A program made the position numbers and the translations under genes. Below are positions 36,150-46,983 of a DNA stretch of 64,000 nt, piece by piece. Location: contig OY997594.1 in NCBI GenBank assembly GCA_963921825.1, forward strand, positions 68,247,675 to 68,311,674, read 5' to 3'. How positions within the stretch are numbered: the stretch's first letter is position 1; the number at the start of each line of letters is the position of its first letter. This stretch comes from Erodium maritimum. Taxonomy: Eukaryota; Streptophyta; Magnoliopsida; Geraniales; Geraniaceae. The notes under the pieces were generated by a model. That model was not told where the DNA came from, made no database searches, and saw nothing but the letters and a program-made list of their open reading frames with translations.

Positions 36150-38032
36150 TTTCTGCTCTAAGTTGGTCTCCCTTTATGGTGAGTACTTCACCATAGTTTC
36201 GGAGCATGCTAAAGTGACCGGTGAGATCACGGTCAAAGCTGGTGTTCGCCTAGCTTCCACGGCCAAGAAGAGTCCCAAAAGATCAGTCAAACCAAAGGAG
36301 GGAGGGACTGGTTTTGTCCATACTTCTAAAACCAAGGATGCTCCGGACAGGTCGTATTCTGGTCAGTCTCATTTACATAAGATAGCAAAAAAGAGAAGGG
36401 TTGAATTGGCGATGAAGCAGGTTATTTCCAAGGTTAAAGGAGCAGTTGCAGAGCCTTCGGAAGCCTCGAAGCAGGTACTGGTTAAAGGACCAGATGCAGA
36501 GTCTTCGGAGGGTGTAAAACTTGCATAGGAGGTCGTTCAAGCTTCTGGTGGGATCGAGCCGAGTGGGGTCTTAGACTCCATTGTTGTTCCGGTTAGCAAG
36601 GAGAGGCGTTTGGCTTCTGGATCACGTCCTCGCCTTTCGAAGACCGCTTTTTCAGTTGCAAGAAGATGAGGTATTCATTTGTAATCTACCTTATGATACC
36701 AAAATCGAATGGGTCCGGAACTTCTTTGGAACCTTTGGAGAAATCGTCACCTCCTCTGTTTTACTCCGGCCAAATCGTAAAGGTAATTATTTTGGTTTTG
36801 TGCGATACCGATCAAAGGAGGAGGCCAACCAAGTAGTTACCAACCTAAATGTGTACAAGGTAAATGGCTTCAGTTTGTTTGTAACCATTTCCCGATGCCG
36901 GGAAATCGAGCCGGTGAGTTCTCCAAAATAGAGCATAGTTTTTGTTCGGCAAGTTGTCCCAATTTCGGCGTCGCAGGTAACGAGATCAGGTCCGATCGGA
37001 AGCGAACTCGGTTTAGCAGGTCATGAGCGAAGACCCATGGCCTTGCCGGAAAGTTCATCGGAGTTGGAGGTTAGATGGTCGGAGAAGTCGCAGGATGTTC
37101 TTCATGATATTCCTTCGAACTCGGATCCTCAATTTTCCATCAATCCCGTAGAATCGGATCTTGTGCAATCGGATCCCGTAGAATCAGATCGCGTGGATCA
37201 CGGTGCGTTAATTCCTGGTTCAGTTGGCATCTTATGTAAGCATCGTGGAGATGATGACTTAAGTTTGACTCAGAATTTTGGGCCTGGCAAGACTAGCTTG
37301 GATGGGCCTCCTAGTGGCCAGCCCGATTTGGTTATGTTTACGTGTGGGCCTGCGACTGGTTAGCACATTTGTGTTGGGTCTATTTCGAGACCAAACTCGG
37401 TTGGGTATATGATTGGGCCCATTTTGAGCCCAATCCATCCAATAGATAAGGTCTAAGAATCGGGGCTCGTTTCAAATGGGTCGGTTTCGGGCCTCGAGAC
37501 TCATACTCAAACACCCGCTATGTTTTTTTGGGGAGATATTGTGTCTCACCGGGTGAAGAATGGTGATCTGATCGGGGTTTCTCAAAGTAGTCCATGGAAG
37601 GAGGTTCTCCTTAGACCTTCGAATCTTAAACCTTTGAACAAGGCCCGACATTCGAAGCAACCTTCTAGAACTTCGAACCGTCAAAGTCAGCCTCCCAAAT
37701 TCTTAGGGGATTACTATACTGTTTATATCAAACCAGGCCATTCTAGAAGTCGTGAGAGAGTTGTAAATCTTGTGGACATTGGGAAGCAGATTTTACAACA
37801 AACTCAAGTTGCTCAGCTGGCTCATGCAGCTAAGGCTTTTGATGATCCGACCTTGACTTCAGAAGGTGAAGAGTGGGTTACTGATGGGTGATTTTGTGTT
37901 ACCTCTTGTTTTTTTTTCGGGTTTTGTTCCTGCAGCTCCTTCTGAGAGCTCCATTGTAATGGTTGTCTTTAATTAGATCCTGCTTGGATCTAATTTTTTC
38001 TAATAAATTTTTCGAGCTTATCCAAAAAAAAA
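36150..38032 (+). mobile_element. RRM-type LINE ORF1 element without reverse transcriptase, copy 2
   Basis: Homologous to the minus-strand copy at 12.1-13.8 kb. The N-terminal frame is 36163-36528. The RRM at 36660-36900 has VFICNLP, NYFGFVRY and EANQVVTNLN. The C-terminal frame 37520-37891 has SSPWKEVLL and SQPPKFLGDYY, ending AFDDPTLTSEGEEWVTD. A 3' tail of about 130 nt follows, finishing GAGCTTATCCAAAAAAAAA (38013-38032). Stops separate the parts, so it is a pseudogene. Both copies join ORF1 directly to the tail with no ORF2. Confidence 0.7.
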
Positions 38033-38595
38033 TGTATAACCGCACAATGAGCGAACTCGAGGGGTATTACAAATATAGAAATTAAATATATACATAACCA
38101 CACACCGAGCGAACTCGTGGGGTAACCATGATAAACAGGAAATTAAATATATGTATAACCGCACTATGAGCAAGCTCGTGGAGTAGACAAAATAAATATA
38201 AATAACTAAATAGAAAATTTTAGGCTTCACGCCTTGAACACAAGTTACAGGCTTCAGGCCTGTGGTTTCGTCTTGTGACCTTAAATACATGTTACATGCT
38301 TCATGCCTATGGTCTGTATTCTGCCTTTAAGGACATTTTACAGGTTTCGGGCTTGTGGTTTGTCTTTCGATCGTAAATACAAGTATCAAGCTCTAGGTTT
38401 GTGATTTATTGTTTGACCGTATAGGAAAGTATCAAGCTTCAGACTTGTAATTTATCATTTGACGTAAAAGCAAAGCATCAACCCCGAGTTTCTTGTAATA
38501 TATCATTTGGCCGTAAAAAGCATATATCTTAAAGGCATGTATCAAGCCCCAGACTTGCGATTTAGCATTTGGAGCTTCTAGTCTCCACTGATTTA
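38033..38595. repeat. Degenerate two-part minisatellite
   Basis: The first part (38033-38215) has three imperfect units of about 60 bp beginning GTATAACCGCAC and containing GAGCGAACTCG. The second part (38220-38595) has about seven imperfect units of about 47 bp, with the pattern TATCAAGCTTCAGGCTTG...TTTGACCGTAAATACAAG. Unit length and wording drift from one copy to the next. Confidence 0.8.
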
Positions 38596-39280
38596 TTTTC
38601 GATATAAGAATAACGTTAATAAAATAAATCAATATAAACAAAATTTAATATATAACCGAAATTTTGATACTGCCACGTTTTCTGGTGTAAAAGATCCAAA
38701 ACATTATTGATGATCACCGAGTAATAGATATAAGTCCAAATGGAACAAATATAACTAAATTTATGAATACCGTTAGTAGAATAAATCAATAAAACAAACC
38801 TATAATAATATCAAATTTTGATACTTGAATCGGTTTGAACGATTTATAATGATAGCGTGTTATAAACAAGGAACAAAAATAAGAGACGTACGTCTTGATA
38901 GCAAAAATGATTAACATGCACAAGGATGAATGAACAAAAACGTATACGTGACAATGAAAATAAAAGAGAGAGGAAGTTCTTGCAATATGCTATTCTCTTT
39001 GTTATTTCTCTCAATTGTGTATCTTATCGTCGTTCTTGTACAAATGAGCCTTAGCCTTTGATATAGACAGTGACTTCCTTCTCTAAAAGTAAAGTATTAT
39101 GCATAGGGGCCATAATTTTTTCATATATTAAAGATAATTGTCCTATTATTAATCTACCCACACGTCCATCAACTATGTAAAAATAGGAATCTTTTACAGT
39201 CAATACGATCTGATGAACTTCGATAATTGAGTTTAATTCAAAATAATATAAATCTAAAAGGAGATCAATTATTGAACTTC
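38596..39280. other. AT-rich intergenic DNA
   Basis: No gene. AAATTTTGATACT occurs near 38656 and 38813. Perhaps part of a decayed retroelement, but no ends could be defined. Confidence 0.3.
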
Positions 39281-39604
39281 AACAATGCAAAATCAAAGAG
39301 GTATCCGGTCGATCGCTCGATTATTCATGGATTGTTAGGTTTTGTTGGGGTGTCCCTTCTTGCACTTCTTGTGGTTTCATCCGAGTTTTTCGGACATTTT
39401 TGGTAGTTTTTTTAAGAGTTATTCCATTATGTTCTTTGTATTTTTTTTCTAGTAGGTGTTCTGTTGACCGGTTGTATTTCTTGAATGTTGTTCGGTTCAG
39501 TGTTTATATTCTGGGTTGATAGTCTTGGCTGTAATTCCTCTTTCCTCTCGTCGGAGGTTTCAATTAAATTTATTTTACCGATAAAAAAACAATGCAAAAT
39601 CAAA
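39281..39604 (+). mobile_element. Short retroposon (5'-truncated LINE or SINE-like)
   Basis: The element 39298-39587 ends TTTACCGATAAAAAAA. It is flanked by a perfect 17-bp duplication, AACAATGCAAAATCAAA (39281-39297 and 39588-39604). The tail wording (GGTTTCAATTAAATTTATT) resembles other LINE tails in the window. Non-coding. Confidence 0.85.
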
Positions 39605-39669
39605 ATATACAAACAAACACACAGAGCGACTCGGTTTCACCTACAACATAGGTTCCGCATATAACATAC

Positions 39670-41737
39670 GAAACGGCCAGGACCGGCTCAAGCTTTAAGC
39701 GAGTTAAGCAATCGCTTAAGGCCTCAAATTGAAATTAGAAAGAAAAAAATCTATTATTGAATATAGATTTTTATGATCAGAGTAAAAAAAATTACAATCA
39801 AAAAATAACTTTACAATCATCCAAACAGTATCATAAGCATACAGAGCATAAGGATTGAGCTTGATAGTGTTGTTAGTCAATCTCTTTTCATTGTTAAATC
39901 ATGTGTGTGTGTGAGAGCTCTTTGGATAGAGTTGGCGAGCTTCGGAAGGAGTGGTGATGTAGAATCAACAACCGTAGTAGAAGCAAAACCCTGATCTAAT
40001 GACATCTTCAATAAAATCAGGATACTCAGGAGTACCACAGAGGAATGAATTGAAGAAGAAAGTAAGGAAAGGAGGAAGAGCAAGCTATCCTTTGAAGCAA
40101 AGAGCCCAGAGAGAGTGCCATAATTATAATTAGATAAGATAGATTAGTGTAAAGTGTAATTAATGGAATTTTATTACTTAGTTGGTCAATAGTTATGACC
40201 GAATACACAAAGTATTAGACATGAATTATTATAACTAAACTTTTTTTTTAACTACTAAGCTTTATTGTAAAAACTAAAAAGCAACTCGACTCTGCAGATA
40301 AAGGCTTTTCAATCTGGGTTGGTCGAGGAACCGGTGAGATTGGGCAAAATTTTTTACTTTTCCCTTGCCTTTCCTCGGGCCGCCCAGAAGTGTGCCATGG
40401 CCTGAATGGAAGACTTCAGGGTCGGCCACTGGTTGTTGTTGCCCAATTGGGCCTGTTGGACCGATTGGGCCTTGAAGTGTTGTGAGGGGTATGTCGGGTT
40501 GCGAGCCCATGTAATCCGGCGGGACACCTCCTCCACCATCTTCAATATCTCGGTGCGGCAGATAGACTACTCCGCCGGCTTGATTGACTACTCCTCCGGC
40601 TTGGTTGGCTGCTCCGCCGGCTTGATTGAGTGCTCCTGTTACTCCAATCGAGTTGTGTATAGTGTACACACAGGCCCGGCTCAAGCTTTAAGCGAGTTAA
40701 GCAACCGCTTAAGACCTCGGATTGAAATTAGAAAAAAAATCTATTATTGAATATAAATTTTTATGATCAGAGTAAAAAAATGTGAAGCAAACGTACAAAA
40801 AATCCAATAAGTGTTGATTTGATATATCCTGCTTCTTTAAAACTTTATAAATAAAGTTCTTATACATTCAAATGTAAAGATAAGTGTTCAAGAATGTCAA
40901 TATTATCTTATTGGAAGAGAAAATGATTTACTCGTAAAGATTGAGATTTTTATCAATCATGGAAATAGAGATGTTCAACGGAAAGTTCAGACTACAGATA
41001 AATTATTACACACAAGAAATAAATATGCTCAATAGAGTGGAAAGACCAAAAGACATGAACATGAATGATTGTTGTTTGTGATTTCTTAGTCACAAATCAA
41101 AATAATAATGCACGAGTTGTTTATAATCTTCTTTAAGCTTTAAAGAGCAATAATAGTTATGAACTTGAACATATATCATAAGGTAACCGAGAGAATGTGT
41201 TGGCATTGTCATATTTTGTTTGTGTTGGTTAACGGGTGGGTTTCGATACCGAATGCCCTTAGTGCTTGAAAATTCTCACCTGGATACTACCTTGCGTCGT
41301 TAGTGTCGGTTCCAACGGTTTTTTTTGTTATATATGATTAACACTAGTTAGAGTCTAGTATGATGACAATAAAAATCTACACATGAGTTCACATATAAGC
41401 TAGAATAATTTGGAGTAACTTTATAGAACTATCTGGAACCTATCATATCTAAACTTAACATTAAAATACATTGAATATTTGGATTTTTTATATAGAATTC
41501 TAGACATTAAATCATATCAATCGATGGTATCTGGTTAGAAATTAATCTACGCCACCTATTTTAGATTTTTTAGTGTTATAAATAGACGTTGATGTTCATT
41601 TTCTCAATACGATGTAGTATAATAATTTTATGAGCAAATGTACTTATTTTCTTATTATAATTTTCCATAAGAAAAAAAGACATCGATCAAATTCTCGCTT
41701 AAGGCCCCAACTATTATTGGGCCGGCCCTGGAAACGG
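39670..41737. mobile_element. hAT-type transposon (2.05 kb) inserted in a gene
   Basis: The element 39678-41729 starts CAGGACCGGCTC and ends GGGCCGGCCCTG. It is flanked by a perfect 8-bp duplication, GAAACGGC (39670-39677 and 41730-41737), the size expected for hAT. GCGAGTTAAGCAA.CGCTTAAG is subterminal at the left, and TTCTCGCTTAAGGCCC at the right. No transposase frame is visible, so it is non-autonomous. A second copy of its left end (CGGCTCAAGCTTTAAGCG) lies inside at about 40677. The interior 40215-40670 carries a T-run and a GGC-repeat open frame and looks like a further insertion. Confidence 0.85.
40215..40671 (-). other. Insertion-like segment within the hAT element
   Basis: The plus-strand T-run at 40241-40249 suits the A-tail of a minus-strand retroposon (AATAAAGCTTAGTAGTT before it). 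The minus frame 40684-40274 encodes repeated NQAGG units and GPIGPTGPIG. I see this as repeat DNA, not a gene. No target duplication was found. Confidence 0.4.
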
Positions 41738-42399
41738 CGACGCCAATCCCTCTCCTCCCGTTCCCACTCCCGCAACTTAACGGAAAACCAATACAAACCT
41801 TTCTCGTCAGGAACGGCGACGCCGAAATCCCGATACATCACTAGGCAAAGACGACGGCATTTGATCCGAGCAGCCTCGACGTCCTCGGAGAATATCCCCT
41901 TGAAGTCTTCATACAAGGAGTTGGAGTTAAACGGCTTCATCCTCGGCATGATCCATTCTAACATGAACTCCCACACGGGCACTTCGAACACCCTCTTTAT
42001 CTTCAGACACAAGGAACTAGGTTTCTTTCCCACCGGATGACGCGCGACCATGTTGTGTGCGGTGGCGAGCACATGTCCGACGAGATTTTCCTCCTTGACT
42101 TGGATCAAGTTATGGTATTCTTCTGGGTTCCACTGAATAATAACGTCATCTTCTAGAAACGACAACTCTTTCAAGGACGATATTAGTTTTTCCACCGCCT
42201 TCCAAGCCGGCGAGGAGGGGTCGGGGCGGCGGCGGAGCTCGTGTAATGGGAACTCGGCTGACGATGGTCCGGGATAGTCGGTGGTTATGTCATTTTTGGG
42301 GGATCGGAGCCCTAATTGGAGGGTGCAGGTGAAGGAGTAGTTGATGTGGCCGGTGAGGGTGGGATTAAGATAATACAAAGAAGCGGCGTAAACAGACAT
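41644..42399 (-). CDS. Uncharacterised protein gene, 3' end replaced by a hAT insertion
   Basis: Single-exon frame. I prefer the Met at 42399 (MSVYAASLYYLNPTLTGH) to the one at 42570, because the extra upstream part is Lys/Asn-rich and AT-biased. About 224 host codons run from 42399 to 41730. They contain a conserved-looking core (VFEVPVWEFMLEWIMPRMKPF, CRRLCLVMYRDFGVAVPDEKG) and a charged end (REWEREERDWRRRF). I do not recognise the family, and no membrane segment or signal peptide is evident. At 41730 the frame enters the hAT element and gains about 28 foreign codons to the stop at 41644. Across the element the old frame resumes at 39669 and meets a stop after ten codons (39639-39637). So only the last residues were lost, and the gene may still make a product. 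Confidence 0.6.
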   Translation of the reverse strand: MSVYAASLYYLNPTLTGHINYSFTCTLQLGLRSPKNDITTDYPGPSSAEFPLHELRRRPDPSSPAWKAVEKLISSLKELSFLEDDVIIQWNPEEYHNLIQVKEENLVGHVLATAHNMVARHPVGKKPSSLCLKIKRVFEVPVWEFMLEWIMPRMKPFNSNSLYEDFKGIFSEDVEAARIKCRRLCLVMYRDFGVAVPDEKGLYWFSVKLREWEREERDWRRRFQGRPNNSWGLKREFDRCLFFLWKIIIRK

Positions 42400-42572
42400 T
42401 GTTGTTTCTGGTGGGATTAAGGTTAACTGCGCTTTTATAAGGAAAATCTTTCTTCTTTTGTTTCCTAAACCTTTTTTATTTAGGAAACTAATTCTAGAAT
42501 CTAGGCTGCTAATATTTAGGAAAATATTTTTTTTTCTTTTGTTCATATCACGATAATTTAAGGCGTACAACC

Positions 42573-43201
42573 AGGTCCGTCTCTACATGTTTGGTGGCCT
42601 TAGGCGAGAACTTTACAAAGAGCCATTTAACGATAAAAAGGGAAGACATAGAATATTTTATTTTTTAAGATATGAACCACTAACTTATACTATTTCATAT
42701 TTAAAAACCGTATTGTAGGTTAGTCTTGTAATATATCTCTTTCACTTAGAGTCAAAACTATCGTAAGTGTCTTTGTATTGTCGTCTGTGGTGATAGTTTT
42801 TTTTTGTATCATGTGGTTTATGTTCATTTTTTGCTTGAGCCCTAACCTAATTGGGAACGGGCTATTTTAGTTGCTCCTTCAGCTAAGGGTATGTGGAATC
42901 AGACGGCTTCTAATTTCCGTAAAGATTCTCTCTCAGGAGTTAAGGAGAACAACATTTAATCTTGCGTTTTTCTTTGGGCTGTTTTTTTAAGAGGACTACT
43001 CTTTTTTGGTTTTAAAAGTTTTTCCTTTAAACTTTATTGTCAGGAGTTCCTATGTAATAGTGTTTTCTGATCTTTTGACCATTTGATGCTTTCTTGCTTG
43101 GAAAGTATCTTATTTCAATAAAAATCTGTGTTGATCAAAATATATATATATTAGTTACCAGTTCACAAAAAGTACCATCGAAAGCTAATATAATTGTATT
43201 T
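42573..43201. other. hAT-end relic and retroposon tail
   Basis: CCAGGTCCGTCTCTACATG followed by GGTGGCCTTAGGCGA (from about 42571) looks like a lone hAT-type end. From about 42800 a stretch ending TTATTTCAATAAAAATCTG (about 43110-43130) resembles a plus-strand LINE tail. No gene. Confidence 0.4.
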
Positions 43202-45418
43202 TAATAATTGAAAGCTAAACAACCTTTTGGAAAAAATTTATCTCTCGCTAAACCTATCGAGAGCTTCTCTCGAGGAAACCCTAGTCCTAGTCACCTATGG
43301 AGCTCCTTATGCCTATCACTGCCGCCGACAAGCCTGCCTCACCTGTCGATCATGTCCCATCACCGACTGTGCTCATGTGCTTCTCGGCAATCCCACCCTC
43401 TCGCCCTTCCTCAGTGGTGGAGTCTCCTTTAAGGACTCGACACCGCATAAGGTCGAAGCAAACCATAGCCGATAATTCGTCTCAACTTACTCTTCCCCCA
43501 CTATCTTCTGCGATACTACCGACACCACCATCCACGGTGGTGGTATCATTCTCTCCGGGGTTCTCAATGCTACCAGCGAAGCCAAGGCGAGGTTGTCCGA
43601 TGAAGAAATCAACAGTTGCTTTCCCTGCAACTAAACCATCGACTATCCCTAACCTTGGTGAAATCTCGCCGCCTCTATTGACCGCTGCTCCTAGCCCTGG
43701 CACAGTCCCGCTGCCTCCACTAATTGTTGATCCTACTCTCGACGAGGCCTTGCCGCTTCCATTGTATCGAGATCCTCTTCGTGGGAAAGCGCCAATGGTG
43801 GAAGATGGGAGAGCGGACTTGGAGGCACTAATGGATAGGGTCCCGATCCCTAATACGACAAGGGTTCCTGTGATCCCGTCCTTACTCATCATGCCTCTGG
43901 GCATGGTTCGTCGACGACGGGTGCCAAAGCCGCGTGAAGCCAGCTCTGCCTCGGTGACATCAGCGCCGCCAGACTCTCTAGAGTTCAACCTGGTCAGTCT
44001 CCTAGATGGCCTTTCCTCGTGCTTGTTGGAGGAGGAGGATGAACTAGAGGTCCTAGCCCATTAGTAGTTCGCGATAATGGGAAAACTCTGGACGTTGAAA
44101 CCTCCCCGGAAGGAGGTTCTGGTCCAAGTCATCACGAAGGAGTGGGGCAGATTCGCGGAGGGCTTGGTGATCAAAGACTTAGGGCCGAGAGTCTTTGGTT
44201 TCTACTTCGAGTCGGAGGAGGCCCGTGCATGGGTCTAGGGCAATGAGCCCTGGTGCTTCGATGGACACCCACTTCTTCTCGGCGACTTGGAACTGATGGT
44301 GAGGGAACCTCCTGCCTTGGATCGCTTACACACAGTTACGGGTTCACGCCCATGGTCTCCCTCCTCTCGTTCGGACTAGAGCTACGGGGGAAACAATTGG
44401 CTCGGCTCTCGTGCTCTGTATGAAGGTCCCGTGTGATCAATGAGGCCTTTACTGGGGGCTTCGGTGAAGGTGAGGTTCTGGCACCTTATGGAATGCCCTC
44501 TGCGCCGCCATCTGTTGCTACGGTCCAGGGACTTTTCGGACCCGGTCCGAGTCTCACTCACCTACACGAAGCTGCCATCCTTCTGTTTTAATTTTGGGTT
44601 GATCGAACATGTCATCCAGGAGTACGACTGAGAGAAGAATAGTACACCTCAGTTTGACTCATCCATTTGGAGTACCAGAGGGGGCGGAGTGTAAAGCAAT
44701 ACGCGACTGGTTGGGGGAAGCAGGAGTCTTGGAGCTTACTTGGAAAAGAAGGTTTTGTATCCTCGTGCATTGTACCTAAGGGTGCCTCACCTCAAGGAAG
44801 GGGCTCAATTGTATCCCCGGTCATTGTACCTAACGGTAGGGCCCTCGGGTCAACATCCAGTCCGAAAAAGTCGATCCGGGATGGAAGAATTTAATGGCCG
44901 GCCAGCTCTCTAATAGAAAGAAAACCGAAGTTTCAGGTTTCATCGTGCCTAGGCACAGAGATAAGGATGACGTTGGCGCTAGTGGAGTAAAGAGGGGGTC
45001 GGCTGGTGAACCCCGAGATGATCAGGCGAGGGCTTGTAAGCAACCTCGCCAGGAGGGATGTTAGGGCCCTCGGGCTTCAGGGACTGGCTCCGGAAGGGGT
45101 TCCTGATGAAAACCTTTGTTTCTACAACTAATACAGTCCAAGCTCGATCACTTCCCACCGGCGATACAACGTTTAGGCACTACTTTGAGCATGACTTCCA
45201 GTTTCGTTTTCCAATCCCCATTTCTCCTTCATGCCTGTGTGGCGATCCAATATCGTTTATAACGGTTATAGTGTTATAAGAATAGCGAACATTTATGTTC
45301 CATGTCTGTTCTTCTTTAATGGACAATAATTGTTTTTCTTGATATACTCGTTTGTAGTTGAATTCTAAATTAATAAAATTATACCTTTTAGTCAAAAATT
45401 AATAATAATTGAAAGCTA
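43202..45418 (+). mobile_element. ORF1-only LINE-like element (DUF4283 + zinc knuckle), complete with target-site duplication
   Basis: The element 43218-45402 is bounded by a perfect 16-bp duplication, TAATAATTGAAAGCTA (43202-43217 and 45403-45418). The N-terminal frame 43297-44064 (255 aa) is Pro/Ser-rich. The DUF4283-like block (VIKDLGPRVFGFYFESEEARAW, GNEPWCFDGHPLLL) follows at about 44160-44300 with stops. A decayed knuckle (CFNFGLIEHVIQEY) lies near 44585-44625. The tail is AT-rich, without a long A-run. No reverse transcriptase lies between knuckle and tail. It is homologous to the copy at 5.8-7.7 kb. Confidence 0.8.
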
Positions 45419-45877
45419 TAATCTTATTTTATCTTATTTATTTATTTATTTATTTATTTCTTTATAAATAATTGTTGCCCAGTAAATGTCAATTTGCAAA
45501 CTGTATTTGAAAAGTGTCAATAAACAAAAGTGCTAAAAAGGCCCCCTTTTTAGCACTTTTCGTGAACTTTCTAAATTTAGTAACCGGTGGCTATGCAATG
45601 GCCCATACCTTACCTTTTGGTTACAAGAAAATTGTTCACTTGTACAAGCAATTTGTTTATGTACAAGTAACCGAAAAGAAACGTTTAGTTATGGATTTTT
45701 TTGTCGATAATTCTTATTTTAATTATTGTAACTATAGGTTAATGTCAATCTAATTCATACCAAAACTTATAAAAACTAATTACGAGGATACTATTAACTT
45801 ATTAGAATGTTTAAGAGAAAATGGCCCAACAATTCAAGCCTCATACTTTATCGTTGCGTTCGTAATGAAAACCATGT
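45419..45877. other. AT-rich flank with (TTTA)n microsatellite
   Basis: About seven TTTA/TTAT units at 45434-45462. An imperfect hairpin AAAAGTGCTAAAAAGG / CCCTTTTTAGCACTTTT lies at about 45526-45560. The open frame 45514-45753 has no known domain and I do not call it a gene. Confidence 0.5.
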
Positions 45878-46292
45878 ATATAAAACAGTGTTCTAAAAAT
45901 CTCGATTGGTCGCCACCTAGGCGCCCGCCTAGGTCCTATTTTGTGTCTACCCGATCCGACTAGGCACCTAGAACAATTTTACATATTATAGTGACTAAAT
46001 TAAAATAATTAGATGGTTGTCCATAGTTGTTCGGTGTTGGTGATATTATGAGTTGTACTTTTAAGTTGTTTGGTGTTATTTTTTAGGTATTTTAAATATA
46101 TGTTACCATTTTTAATATAAGAAAGTTCATATTTTGTTTCGATATATAGTAATATATCTATTAAAATTTTAAAAATAAAAAAAATACAAATCCGATTAGT
46201 CCCCAATTAATCTCCGTCTAGTCTCCGATTGATCCCCGAAGACCATAACCGTCCGACAAGCGCCTAGCGACTTTTAGAACCTTGATATAAAG
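45878..46292. mobile_element. hAT-type MITE
   Basis: The element 45886-46284 has ends CAGTGTTCTAAAA and TTTTAGAACCTTG and subterminal GGCGCC/GCGCCTAG motifs. It is flanked by the 8-bp near-duplication ATATAAAA (45878-45885) and ATATAAAG (46285-46292). Non-coding. Confidence 0.7.
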
Positions 46293-46983
46293 TGGAAAAA
46301 AAATGCATATCTTTAAGTTGGTACGTTTAACTGATGTTTACCTTTAGTTTCTTTTTAACCGATACATATCCTGAAATTACAACTTGTAATCAGAAACCCC
46401 TTCCGTCCAACTCTGTCAGTCTATTTTTTGTTAAATGACGAAAATAACCTTACATATCTTTCAATATTACACAACCACGCTGCCAGCTCTAAACTTATTT
46501 TTTTTCTTTAATTATTTTTTTTAAAATCCAACACTAAATCAATTTTATTTTTCAAAAACCACTTTTATTTTTCAAAAAATCACATTTTAATTTCAAAATT
46601 AATTTTTACTATTAAAAAATTCAATTTTATTTTATAAAAATATAATTTTACTTTTAAAAAATCAGATTTATTTTTAAAAATCAGCTTTTATTTTGTAAAA
46701 TTTGATTTATTTTAAAAAAATCAGTTTTATTTCTAGAAAACATTTTATTTATAAAAATCATTTATATATAAAAAATTTATTTTATTTCGCAAAAAACAGC
46801 TGTATTTAAAAAAAATCAAAATTTTATCTTAAAAATAATTTTTGTTTATTAATTTATATATAAACCATATTTTAATTTGTAGATACATATAACTCAGAAG
46901 ATAAATGTGTAAAACAGCTCTGCTAGGGTTTACTCTCTGCTCGAGCTTAGTTTTTTTCCGACTTTCTTCATCAACCACCGAGC

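Noticed and set aside
38033-38595. Considered a CRISPR-like spaced array
   Set aside because: Units are degenerate head-to-tail copies without unique spacers, in a plant nuclear context.
40274-40684. Open frame with NQAGG and GPIGPTGPIG repeats
   Set aside because: Lies wholly inside the hAT element, is built of short DNA repeats, and has no promoter or homologous domain that I recognise.
45514-45753. 79-aa frame as a small gene
   Set aside because: AT-biased, includes the arms of a DNA hairpin, and shows no signal peptide or domain.
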